A stretch of 64,000 bases of DNA from Yoonia sp. BS5-3. GTDB lineage: Bacteria > Pseudomonadota > Alphaproteobacteria > Rhodobacterales > Rhodobacteraceae. The notes beneath the pieces were generated by a model, which saw only the letters and a list, made by a program, of their open reading frames with translations, did not search any database and had not been told where the DNA came from. Below, piece by piece: positions 8,877 through 16,097 of this stretch (position 1 is the first letter of the stretch; each line of letters begins with the position of its first letter). The translations under genes were made by a program, and so were the position numbers. The stretch covers positions 372,001 to 436,000 of the forward strand of contig NZ_CP150951.2 of NCBI RefSeq assembly GCF_038069655.2, in the 5' to 3' direction.

Positions 8877-9485
8877 ATGACTGATGACACCGACCGCCAC
8901 GCGATGAAGATGGCCAAGAAAAAGGCCGCCCGCGATAAGATCATGGCGACCAAGACCGACAAAAAAGGCCTCGTCATCGTCCATACGGGCAAAGGCAAAG
9001 GTAAATCCTCTGCTGCCTTCGGGATGATCTTTCGCTGTATCGCCCATGATATGAAATGCGCCGTGGTCCAGTTTATCAAAGGCGGCATGTCCACCGGCGA
9101 ACGGGACCTGATCTTGAATAAATTCAGCGACACCTGCGCTTTTCACACGATGGGCGAGGGCTTTACCTGGGAAACCCAGGACAAATCACGCGATATTGAA
9201 ATGGCGCAGGCTGCCTGGGCAAAAGCCAAAGAGCTGATCCTGGATGAAACAAACCACATGGTGCTGCTTGATGAGATCAACATCGCCATCCGCTACGACT
9301 ATGTCAGCGCCGCCGAGGTTGTCGATTTCCTCAAAAATCATAAGCCCCAGATGACCCATGTGGTCCTGACCGGGCGCAATGCGCATGAGGATCTGATTGA
9401 ATTGGCCGATCTGGTGACCGAAATGGAGCTTGTCAAACATCCCTTCCGGTCAGGGATCAAGGCCCAAATCGGGGTTGAATTCTAA
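8877..9485 (+). CDS. cobO: Cob(I)yrinic acid a,c-diamide adenosyltransferase
   Basis: A 202-residue CobO/BtuR/CobA-type corrinoid adenosyltransferase, which transfers the adenosyl group of ATP to reduced cobalt in the corrin ring. The P-loop variant HTGKGKGKSSAAFGM covers about residues 36-50, and the Walker B-like VLLDEINIAIRYDY and the C-terminal TEMELVKHPFRSGIKAQIGVEF are family signatures. Start at ATG 8877 with CAGGAG 5-10 nt upstream. It lies 48 bp after the nucleotidyltransferase, in the B12 run. Confidence 0.96.
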   Translation: MTDDTDRHAMKMAKKKAARDKIMATKTDKKGLVIVHTGKGKGKSSAAFGMIFRCIAHDMKCAVVQFIKGGMSTGERDLILNKFSDTCAFHTMGEGFTWETQDKSRDIEMAQAAWAKAKELILDETNHMVLLDEINIAIRYDYVSAAEVVDFLKNHKPQMTHVVLTGRNAHEDLIELADLVTEMELVKHPFRSGIKAQIGVEF

Positions 9486-9583
9486 ACCTGCTAAGATGTG
9501 TCTGTGCAACGCTGCCTCTTTTGGCATCAGAATTGCGCACCAGAGAATTGCATTGGTCGCCCGGTCGCTTATGTAACGTCATT

Positions 9584-10246
9584 ATGACACAGATGTTGAT
9601 GCTGCAGGAAACGGATCTTGTCGCGCGCGGTTTGCAGCGCGCGGTCTATCTGCATCCGACAGACCCCGACAAACTGGTCAAAGTACTGCTCCCTTCGCCC
9701 GAGACGGCAGGCCGGTCTGGCTTTGGCAATTTCATGGAAAAGCACTTTCCGCTGACCCGCGTCAGGCACATTCGCAAGGAATATACCGAATACCTGCGTC
9801 TGATGCTGTCCCACCAGGACCCCGCATTTCGCCCGCCGATCACCCATATGTACGGGTTCGCCAACACGCAACTTGGGCTTGGCTGCGTCACCGAACGGGT
9901 CACGACGAAGCAAGGGAATTTGGCGAAAACCCTCGACGTATTGGTAAAGGGTCAAGGCGTGACGCCGCGCAATCTGGATCTGCTGAACGATACGATCAGG
10001 CGACTTTACCAATGCGATATTCGCACCAGCGACCTGACCGCCAAAAACCTCGTCTTCGGACGCAGAAATGGCGGGCCAAAGGAATGTGTGCTGGTCGATG
10101 GGTTTGGCGACATCCATGCAATCCCGGTGCGTTCGATGGCCAGTTGGTCCAACCGGCTGGGTCTGGACGACAGCTGCAAACGGCTGGCGCAGCGCACCGG
10201 GCTTTTGTGGAACAACAAGTCCCGAGAGTTCTCGCAACCCGGCTGA
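9584..10246 (+). CDS. YrbL-like protein (PhoP regulatory network family)
   Basis: A protein of about 220 residues resembling YrbL (PF10707), a kinase-fold protein of unknown biochemical role first tied to PhoP/PhoQ and PmrA regulation in enterobacteria. Landmarks are an N-terminal half with the pattern RGLQRAVYLHPTDPDKLVKV, and a kinase-like DLTAKNLVFG segment with a following LVDGFGD, comparable to the catalytic loop and DFG region. ATG 9584 is chosen; 9593 and 9599 are alternative in-frame ATGs, and an upstream in-frame start at 9521 lacks a ribosome site. Its place between cobO and the Lin0512 pair is unexplained. Confidence 0.78.
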   Translation: MTQMLMLQETDLVARGLQRAVYLHPTDPDKLVKVLLPSPETAGRSGFGNFMEKHFPLTRVRHIRKEYTEYLRLMLSHQDPAFRPPITHMYGFANTQLGLGCVTERVTTKQGNLAKTLDVLVKGQGVTPRNLDLLNDTIRRLYQCDIRTSDLTAKNLVFGRRNGGPKECVLVDGFGDIHAIPVRSMASWSNRLGLDDSCKRLAQRTGLLWNNKSREFSQPG

Positions 10247-10287
10247 CAACAGGTTAAGCTCCGTTAGAGGTAGCAAAGGACCCGATC

Positions 10288-10632
10288 ATGCCAAAACACC
10301 GCGTTCTGACCGAATTTGGCATGGGAACCAGCCTGCGCCGTCAGGATTATACCCAAGCCGCGCGGCGTGGCTTGCAAGACGCCCTATGGCACAATTCGAT
10401 CAACATGGCCGAGCTTTTTGGCTTTGAAAAAGAAGCGATGCTGATCGATGTGCAGATCGCCGTTCAAGAGCCCGATCAGGTGGATACGAGCAGCCTGTTG
10501 GATATCTTTCCTTACGGCCAACCGACAATTGCGGTGCATCACGGCGGCCTTGATGTCCCCCGCCCTGATGGTCCGCCAACGGTGATCGCCAATGTGGCTA
10601 TCAATGTCTCATTCGAAATGGAGCGCCAATGA
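10288..10632 (+). CDS. Lin0512 family protein, copy 1
   Basis: A 114-residue protein of the Lin0512/CHP02058 family of unknown function. Landmarks are EFGMGTSLRRQDYTQAARRG near the start, the central LIDVQIAVQEPDQVD, and the GGLDVPRP segment near the end. A good ribosome site (AAAGGAC) precedes ATG 10288. It overlaps the next gene by 4 bp (ATGA), and the two are clear paralogues. The context between cobO and bluB suggests co-expression with corrinoid genes, which is inference. Confidence 0.85.
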   Translation: MPKHRVLTEFGMGTSLRRQDYTQAARRGLQDALWHNSINMAELFGFEKEAMLIDVQIAVQEPDQVDTSSLLDIFPYGQPTIAVHHGGLDVPRPDGPPTVIANVAINVSFEMERQ

Positions 10633-10991
10633 CCGACCAACGCGTGATCATCGAAATGGGCATGGGCAACGACCTGCACGGTATGGATTATCAAAAGGCC
10701 GCCGCCCGCGCGATTGAGGATGCGATCCGGCATTCGACCTTGCCTATCTTTCAAAGCATCGGGCTGGACCACCGCGATATGCGTGTGCAGGTGACTGTTG
10801 GCGTCCAAGAGCCGGGCAAGATCGATACCGCCGCGCTTAGCGCTGGGTTGCCGCGTGGCCGGGCAAGTGTGACGGCTGTCAAAGGCGGGATGAATGTACC
10901 CAACCCCGAAACCGGCGACACCGCCGTTGTGGCCACTGCTGCGGTTGAGGCCTTCCTGCCCCCTCAGCATGGTCGTTGGAAAACCACCTGA
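10629..10991 (+). CDS. Lin0512 family protein, copy 2
   Basis: A 120-residue paralogue of the preceding gene, with the parallel motifs EMGMGNDLHGMDYQKAAARA, MRVQVTVGVQEPGKID and KGGMNVPNPETGD. The conserved small-subunit size and tandem arrangement suggest the two products form a hetero-oligomer. The family has no assigned reaction. It overlaps copy 1 by 4 bp and abuts bluB with no gap (stop 10989-10991, ATG 10992), so all three are likely co-translated. Confidence 0.85.
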   Translation: MTDQRVIIEMGMGNDLHGMDYQKAAARAIEDAIRHSTLPIFQSIGLDHRDMRVQVTVGVQEPGKIDTAALSAGLPRGRASVTAVKGGMNVPNPETGDTAVVATAAVEAFLPPQHGRWKTT

Positions 10992-11615
10992 ATGAAGCTG
11001 ACCGAAACACACCGCCACGCCTTGCAGGATATTTTGCAATGGCGCCGCGATGTCCGGCATTTTTTGACCGATCCCATCCCGGCTGAAACGCTGGAACGCT
11101 TGCGGGCGGCGATGGCGCTGGCGCCTTCGGTCGGCAATGCCCGTCCCTGGCGGGTCTTGCAGGTCACGACCCCCGCTTTACGCCAGGCGGTCATCGCCAA
11201 TTTTGAGGCTGCCAATAAGGACGCAGGCACAATCTATACAGGTGAAAAACGAACCGCCTACAACGCGCTGAAACTGGCCGGGCTGCGGGATGCGCCGGTG
11301 CATCTGGCCGTTTTCACCGAAGAAACACCAGATGAGGGGCACGGGCTTGGGCGCCAAACCATGCCCGAGATGCTGCGCTATTCGACGGTTGCCGCAATCC
11401 ATACGCTATGGCTTGCAGCGCGCGCGGAAAACCTGGGGCTGGGCTGGGTATCGATACTTGATCCAGGCGGGGTAGAGCGCATTTTGGATGTCCCAGACAG
11501 CTGGACGCTGACCGGTTATCTGTGCCTCGGCAAAGCAAAATTTGATGATGATACGCCATTGCTCGCCCAGAAAAAGTGGCAGAAAAATACGCCCACGACA
11601 TGGCAGGACATATGA
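10992..11615 (+). CDS. bluB: 5,6-dimethylbenzimidazole synthase BluB
   Basis: A 207-residue nitroreductase-fold enzyme that cleaves reduced FMN with O2 to make 5,6-dimethylbenzimidazole, the lower ligand of cobalamin. Visible BluB features are the N-terminal flavin-binding WRRDVRHFLTDPIP, the APSVGNARPWRV segment, RQTMPEMLRYSTVAAIHTLWLAARAENLGLGWVSILDP, and the C-terminal tail (W579-like KKWQKNTPTTW). Its presence implies aerobic DMB synthesis, consistent with CobN. It is the last gene of the B12 run. Confidence 0.95.
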   Translation: MKLTETHRHALQDILQWRRDVRHFLTDPIPAETLERLRAAMALAPSVGNARPWRVLQVTTPALRQAVIANFEAANKDAGTIYTGEKRTAYNALKLAGLRDAPVHLAVFTEETPDEGHGLGRQTMPEMLRYSTVAAIHTLWLAARAENLGLGWVSILDPGGVERILDVPDSWTLTGYLCLGKAKFDDDTPLLAQKKWQKNTPTTWQDI

Positions 11616-11688
11616 TCAAACGCCGCCCCGGCTTGCGCAATAACGCGGCCGTGCTAGCTGTTGGTCAAACGCGAGAAAGGACAGAACC

Positions 11689-12225
11689 ATGACAACGCTT
11701 CTTGGGATTTCAGGCGCGCTGCGGCAGGCCTCAACCAACCGTTTGTTGCTACGCAATGCAGCCGAGATTTTCGGACCGGACAGCTATGTTGAGGCCGATT
11801 TGAACTTGCCCCTTTATGATGGCGATCTGGAAGAGGCCGGAGGCATTCCAACAGCGGTCCAGACCCTTGCCGATCAAATCGCTGCGGCAGATGCTGTCAT
11901 CATCGCAACCCCTGAATATAATAAGGCCATATCCGGCGTTTTGAAGAACGCGCTTGATTGGGTCAGCCGCACGAAAGGTGGGGTTTGGCGGGACAAGCCG
12001 GTTGCGATCATGTCGGCCGCCGCAGGCCGCGCGGGCGGTGAGCGGGCGCAGTTTTCCTTGCGTCTGGCAATGATGGCCTTTCGCCCGAATATCCTGCAAG
12101 GCCCCGAGGTTTTGGTGGCAAATTCCGCCAATGAATTCGACGCCGGGGGCAAGCTGACCAATGAACGTTACCGCGCCCAGATCACCGAATTGATGGACCA
12201 GCTGCGGGCCTTGGCCGAGGCATAG
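11689..12225 (+). CDS. NAD(P)H-dependent FMN reductase family protein
   Basis: A 178-residue flavodoxin-fold reductase (NADPH_dep_FMN_red; ChrR/YieF-like quinone or FMN reductase). The phosphate-binding loop GISGALRQASTNRLLL is at residues 6-21, and the flavin-contact motif TPEYNKAISGVLKNALDWVSR lies at about 84-104. AAAGGACAGAACC precedes ATG 11689. It lies 73 bp after bluB; since BluB consumes FMNH2, a supply role is attractive, but nothing in the sequence proves it. Confidence 0.88.
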   Translation: MTTLLGISGALRQASTNRLLLRNAAEIFGPDSYVEADLNLPLYDGDLEEAGGIPTAVQTLADQIAAADAVIIATPEYNKAISGVLKNALDWVSRTKGGVWRDKPVAIMSAAAGRAGGERAQFSLRLAMMAFRPNILQGPEVLVANSANEFDAGGKLTNERYRAQITELMDQLRALAEA

Positions 12226-12239
12226 ACAACAGCAAGACT

Positions 12240-12273
12240 GCGTACAGAACCTGTACATATCATGTATGTACAG
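12240..12273. promoter_or_regulatory. Palindromic element, GTACAG-AAC-CTGTAC core (site A)
   Basis: A perfect 15-bp inverted repeat, GTACAGAACCTGTAC, at 12242-12256 overlaps a second one, TGTACAT-N7-ATGTACA, at 12252-12272. It lies between the FMN reductase and the small membrane protein gene. The same core flanks mnmH (sites near 36.0 and 37.14 kb). This looks like a transcription-factor operator or a small repeat element; the binding protein is unknown. Confidence 0.6.
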
Positions 12274-12358
12274 CGGCAGCTTTCAGGGGCTGATCACTGG
12301 AAAATGGCAACCCGGCCGCATAAGTAAGGCCGGAAGGAAAAAAGCGGGGAGAGTGTGA

Positions 12359-12751
12359 ATGGCACGCGGCGCAGGTGGCTCTGACGGGGGAACAGGCAGT
12401 TTCCTGATCGGTTTGATCATGATGATCGGGGGCGGCTATCTGCTGCTGGACGGGATTGTGGTACGGCCCAATTTCGGGCTGGGCGCCCGCGCCTTTGGGA
12501 TCGGCGGCGTGTCAATTACCAGCGGCATGATCCTGATCCCGTTTATGTTCGGGGTCGGCATGATCTTTTTTAATTCCAAGAACTGGATTGGCTGGCTGCT
12601 GGCTGGCGGATCACTTGTGGCGTTGGTTTTTGGCGTGATTGCCAATATGACCTTGCAGCTTGACCGGATGACAGCCTTTGAGCTGATCACGATCCTGGTG
12701 CTGACCGTCGGCGGCATCGGACTGTTCCTGCGATCGCTGCGCGCGGGATAA
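12359..12751 (+). CDS. Small integral membrane protein of unknown function
   Basis: A 130-residue protein with four likely membrane segments (about residues 14-33, 46-70, 76-98 and 107-127), separated by short Gly-rich loops. I do not recognise a family. The start at ATG 12359 follows GGGGAGAGTGTGA, a good ribosome site. The palindromic site A lies 85-120 bp upstream and could be its operator. The downstream neighbour is convergent, with two hairpins between them. Confidence 0.72.
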   Translation: MARGAGGSDGGTGSFLIGLIMMIGGGYLLLDGIVVRPNFGLGARAFGIGGVSITSGMILIPFMFGVGMIFFNSKNWIGWLLAGGSLVALVFGVIANMTLQLDRMTAFELITILVLTVGGIGLFLRSLRAG

Positions 12752-12803
12752 GTTTATCGGCCAGGGCTGGGCACATGACCAAAGACAGATATGCGCGACA
12801 GAG

Positions 12804-12827
12804 CCCAAATTTGTTTCAAATTCTGGG
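12804..12827. terminator. Hairpin 1 between convergent genes
   Basis: CCC-A-AATTTG-TTT-CAAATT-CT-GGG forms a stem with one small asymmetric bulge, 53 bp after the membrane-protein stop. It is one of two adjacent hairpins between convergent genes and is probably part of a bidirectional termination region, although no clear U-tract follows. Confidence 0.4.
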
Positions 12828-12833
12828 ATGACT

Positions 12834-12873
12834 GTTTTCGGGAAACTGATGCAAACCGCTGTTTCCCGAAAAC
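12834..12873. terminator. Hairpin 2: perfect 13-bp stem between convergent genes
   Basis: GTTTTCGGGAAAC at 12834-12846 pairs perfectly with GTTTCCCGAAAAC at 12861-12873 across a 14-nt loop. It lies between the membrane protein (+) and the alpha/beta hydrolase (-). Position suggests a bidirectional terminator or transcript-end stabiliser; the A/T-rich stem end offers only short T-runs. Confidence 0.5.
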
Positions 12874-12931
12874 GCCAATTAGAATGATCAAGCTATCGGT
12901 GCTAGTAGAATTCCAAGCGACGAACGCCCAA

Positions 12932-13807
12932 TTAACGCGACAACCAGCCTTTTAGTGCGTCAAAAAACGCGGCTTCCTCTTCAATAAATGGGTAGTGGCC
13001 TGATGCTTCGAAGATCAAAAGCGTTGCATTTGGCATCAATCCTGCGATGCGTTCGGCGCCATGTTCTGCGACGGTGATCGGATCATGTTTCCCTGCAATT
13101 GCCAGTGTCGGCGTCTCAATTGTGGGAAGCTGCTCTAGCATATTGAAGCTGCCCAAAAGCGCACCGCTCGCATTCCAAGCTTTGTGGTTATAGACCGTGC
13201 GCGCATCCAGGTCGGCACCGACGGCTGCGTCCCATTGGTGAAAATACATTTCGACAACAGGGTTCCACGTGGCCTGCCAATCTGCATCATCCGCCATGGG
13301 CTGGGAGAACAGCTTGCCAAAGGCCGCCATTTGTTCGTCTGTACCCGCGACGGTTGGCTGATAATCAAAGGCTGGTACAGTGTCGATCAGCACCAAACCA
13401 TCAAGCCGGTCCTGGTACCGCGCGGCAAATTCCTGGGCGATGAACCCGCCATAAGAATGCCCGATCAACGTGAAGGTTTCATGCCCAAGTTGGGTCATCA
13501 GCGCATCAGCATCAGATGTCATGCGATCGAATGTCATCTCGCCATAATCATCCGGCGACGCTGACCGACCGTTGCCGAAGTGGTCGTAATACACGACCGT
13601 ATGTGTTTCGCTGAGCTGATCAAAGTAAGGGCGCAAGTAATCATGGCTTAGCCCAAGGCCACCATGCATCATCAAAATTGGCGGGCCAGTGCCAACAGTC
13701 TCATAGTAGAGCTGCGCCCCGTTAACAGAAGTTGTCTCTGCCAATACGGTGTTTGCCCCAGTGGCCAACACAGCCGCTGTTGCAGCGGCCTTAAGGTCAT
13801 ATCTCAT
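12932..13807 (-). CDS. Secreted alpha/beta hydrolase
   Basis: A 291-residue alpha/beta hydrolase with an N-terminal signal peptide (MRYDLKAAATAAVLATGANTV, then LAET), so it is probably periplasmic. The oxyanion region MMHGGLGLS, the nucleophile elbow GHSYGG, the acid in AGKHDP and the histidine in ASGHYPF are all present in order. The fold is closest in style to proline-iminopeptidase or haloperoxidase-type enzymes; the substrate is unknown. The start was chosen at the second Met (13807) because it gives a clean signal peptide and follows AGGGAGCAAAGC. An ATG at 13831 would add eight residues. Confidence 0.88.
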   Translation of the reverse strand: MRYDLKAAATAAVLATGANTVLAETTSVNGAQLYYETVGTGPPILMMHGGLGLSHDYLRPYFDQLSETHTVVYYDHFGNGRSASPDDYGEMTFDRMTSDADALMTQLGHETFTLIGHSYGGFIAQEFAARYQDRLDGLVLIDTVPAFDYQPTVAGTDEQMAAFGKLFSQPMADDADWQATWNPVVEMYFHQWDAAVGADLDARTVYNHKAWNASGALLGSFNMLEQLPTIETPTLAIAGKHDPITVAEHGAERIAGLMPNATLLIFEASGHYPFIEEEAAFFDALKGWLSR

Positions 13808-14094
13808 GCTTTGCTCCCTTGCTACGCTCATCGGATGCTAGGCGAATATGTCAAAAATCTGCAAACTCTCTTTGGAATGAATGCCATGAAGGCCGAAATG
13901 CGCCATTCGCTGCGCTGCGGAACACCGATCATTTTCGGCTCTTTTCGGACGGTATTTCATGGTGACCGCTTTTTCTGTGTCCAAGTGAAAAGACCGCAAT
14001 GTTATGGATAGTCAGCAGTAGGGCTGATCCCGGCAATAGCGGGGAAAACTGTGCCGCGCTCTTTCTTTCTGAGCTTCATCCGCGCAATAATCGA

Positions 14095-15066
14095 TCATCG
14101 TCGCGGCATGTCGGATCTTCGGCTGGATTGTGTCTGTGACGGCGTGACCCCAAACTCGGCCACATAGGCGCGGGTCATTGCAGAGGCATTTTTGTAGCCG
14201 CAGCGCAGTGCGATTTCGGATACCGAAAACGGGGAATGTTGAAGGTATTCGCGCGCGGTGGAAAGACGCAAATGCCGGTAGACCTGCTGCGGTGTTGCGC
14301 CAAGCTCTTGCTGGAACAGCCTTGCGAGGTTGCGTTGGGACATTTCAACTGCTTGCGCGAATATGGCAATCGGCAAGGGGTTTTCGATGTTGTCAGACAT
14401 CTGCGCCAGAACCTGTGCCAGCTTGGGGGATCGCGTTTTTATGGGCACGCCCGCTGCGCCTGGGTCCAGGCTGGCATCCAGAAACATGCTTGAGACGTCC
14501 AATTTCAGGGCCTCCCCATGACTGCGCGCGATCAGATGTAGTACCAGTTCGAACGCCGTCGTCGCTCCGCTGCAGGTCATGATATGACCATCGACAACAT
14601 ACCTGTCGGCAACGACCCTCACATCGGTAAAAGCCTCGGAAAACCGGACCCGTTCAAGCGGGTGAATGGTGGCCGCTTTGCCGTCCAGAAGCCCTGCCCG
14701 TGCCAGCAGCCAAGGTGCCGTATCCATGCCAATTATGTGCGCGAAGCGCCTGCTTGCTGATTGCAGTGCACGCGCTGTTTTATGATGGGCATAGGATTGA
14801 ACATCATAACCAGCCAGAACGCATAAATGATCGCCCCCCTGATGGTCGCTGATGTGTCGCTCTGGCATGACCGGTAGCCCGCTTGACGATATGACCTTGT
14901 CGCCTTCCAGCGAAGCAAAGCTCCAATCATAATAGTTGCGGCCCAGAAATTCATTGGCCGCCCTGAGCGGTTCAACGGCATTGGCGAGGCAATGATTTGA
15001 GAACCCCGGATAGAGCAGAAGTGCGACACTTTCTGAAGTTCTGGCTGATACTGTCCAATTTGGCAT
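14095..15066 (-). CDS. GlxA/CdhR-type AraC family transcriptional regulator
   Basis: A 323-residue regulator with an N-terminal DJ-1/PfpI (GATase1-like) domain (residues about 12-180) and a C-terminal AraC/XylS pair of helix-turn-helices (about 220-315). The second shows the usual FSVSEIALRCGYKNASAMTRAYVAEFGVTPSQ. This arrangement is that of CdhR, the activator of carnitine dehydrogenase genes in Pseudomonas. The gene is divergent from the BKACE/carnitine dehydrogenase pair across 104 bp, which strongly supports control of that operon by carnitine or a derivative. The inducer is not visible in sequence. Confidence 0.9.
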   Translation of the reverse strand: MPNWTVSARTSESVALLLYPGFSNHCLANAVEPLRAANEFLGRNYYDWSFASLEGDKVISSSGLPVMPERHISDHQGGDHLCVLAGYDVQSYAHHKTARALQSASRRFAHIIGMDTAPWLLARAGLLDGKAATIHPLERVRFSEAFTDVRVVADRYVVDGHIMTCSGATTAFELVLHLIARSHGEALKLDVSSMFLDASLDPGAAGVPIKTRSPKLAQVLAQMSDNIENPLPIAIFAQAVEMSQRNLARLFQQELGATPQQVYRHLRLSTAREYLQHSPFSVSEIALRCGYKNASAMTRAYVAEFGVTPSQTQSSRRSDMPRR

Positions 15067-15170
15067 GGTTTTTGTCTAATTCAGCACGCCATGTCGATCA
15101 ACTTAGATTAGCCTTCGGGCGCGCGCCCGTTGCAGCGCTAAGCCCGACGATCACAAAACAGGTGGACCAT
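15067..15170. promoter_or_regulatory. Divergent intergenic region of the carnitine locus
   Basis: This 104-bp spacer separates the regulator from the catabolic operon and should hold both promoters and the regulator's operator. I see a near-palindromic GATCAACTTAGATTAG stretch around 15095-15110, but no confident operator. An AGGTGG ribosome site lies just before ATG 15171. Confidence 0.4.
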
Positions 15171-16097
15171 ATGCCTTTGGAAATGAACCGATCCGTCTTT
15201 ATCACATGCGCTGTGACAGGCTCGGGTGGGACGCAAGACAAATCACCCCATGTGCCGCGCAGCCCCGCGCAGATTGCCAAATCCGCCATTGAGGCGGCCA
15301 AGGCCGGTGCCGCGGTTGTGCATTGCCATGTGCGCGATCCTCAGACAGGTGCGCCAAGCCGGGATCTCGCGCTTTATCGCGAGCTGACAGATCGCATTCG
15401 CGACGCGGATGTTGATGTTGTGCTGAACCTTACGGCGGGTATGGGCGGCGATATGGTGTTCGGCTCAACCGAAGCGCCATTGCCACTGAATGATGCAGGC
15501 ACAGATATGGTCGGCGCGACCGAACGGATGGCCCATATTGCCGAATGCCTACCCGAGATTTGCACCCTTGATTGCGGCACGATGAACTTTGCCGAGGCCG
15601 ATTATGTGATGACCAATACGCCTGGCATGTTGCGCGCGATGGGCCAGATGATGACCGATCTTGGCGTAAAGCCCGAGATTGAGGCCTTTGACACCGGCCA
15701 TCTTTGGTTCGCCAAGCAGTTGGTGAAAGAAGGTATTTTGACCAGCCCTGCGCTGGTGCAGCTTTGCATGGGTGTACCTTGGGGGGCACCCAATGATCTG
15801 AACACGTTTATGGCGATGGTGAACAATGTGCCCTCTGATTGGCACTGGTCCGCGTTCTCGCTTGGCCGCGACCAGATCCCCTATGCCGCGCAGGCCGTTC
15901 TGGCCGGGGGCAATGTGCGTGTCGGGCTTGAGGATAACCTTTTCCTGGAAAAAGGCGTGCTCGCCACCAATGCGCAACTGGTCGAACGCGCGGTAGGTGT
16001 GATCGAAGGCATGGGCGCAAAAATCATCGGGCCGCAAGCTGTACGCGAACAGCTTGGCCTGACCAAACGCGCCCCTAACGAGGCTGTATCAACATGA
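15171..16097 (+). CDS. BKACE family 3-dehydrocarnitine cleavage enzyme
   Basis: A 308-residue beta-keto acid cleavage enzyme (BKACE, formerly DUF849). These Zn enzymes condense a beta-keto acid with acetyl-CoA and cleave it; the carnitine branch turns 3-dehydrocarnitine into betainyl-CoA and acetoacetate. The metal-binding AAVVHCHVRDPQTG (HxH, about residues 44-57) and the following LNLTAGMGGDMVFGS are family marks, with a C-terminal GNVRVGLEDNLFLEKG carrying the third ligand Glu. The assignment to carnitine rests on the next gene, which overlaps by 4 bp. Start ATG 15171 follows AGGTGGACC; MNRS, four codons later, is an alternative. Confidence 0.92.
   Translation: MPLEMNRSVFITCAVTGSGGTQDKSPHVPRSPAQIAKSAIEAAKAGAAVVHCHVRDPQTGAPSRDLALYRELTDRIRDADVDVVLNLTAGMGGDMVFGSTEAPLPLNDAGTDMVGATERMAHIAECLPEICTLDCGTMNFAEADYVMTNTPGMLRAMGQMMTDLGVKPEIEAFDTGHLWFAKQLVKEGILTSPALVQLCMGVPWGAPNDLNTFMAMVNNVPSDWHWSAFSLGRDQIPYAAQAVLAGGNVRVGLEDNLFLEKGVLATNAQLVERAVGVIEGMGAKIIGPQAVREQLGLTKRAPNEAVST

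Noticed and set aside
12252..12272. TGTACAT-N7-ATGTACA as a LuxR-type quorum-sensing box
   Set aside because: Lux boxes are about 20 bp with ACCTGT...ACAGGT-like ends. The spacing and arms here do not match, and no luxI/luxR genes are in the window.
13664..14011. 115-codon forward frame upstream of the alpha/beta hydrolase
   Set aside because: It overlaps the hydrolase signal peptide antisense and has no ribosome site or recognisable motif.
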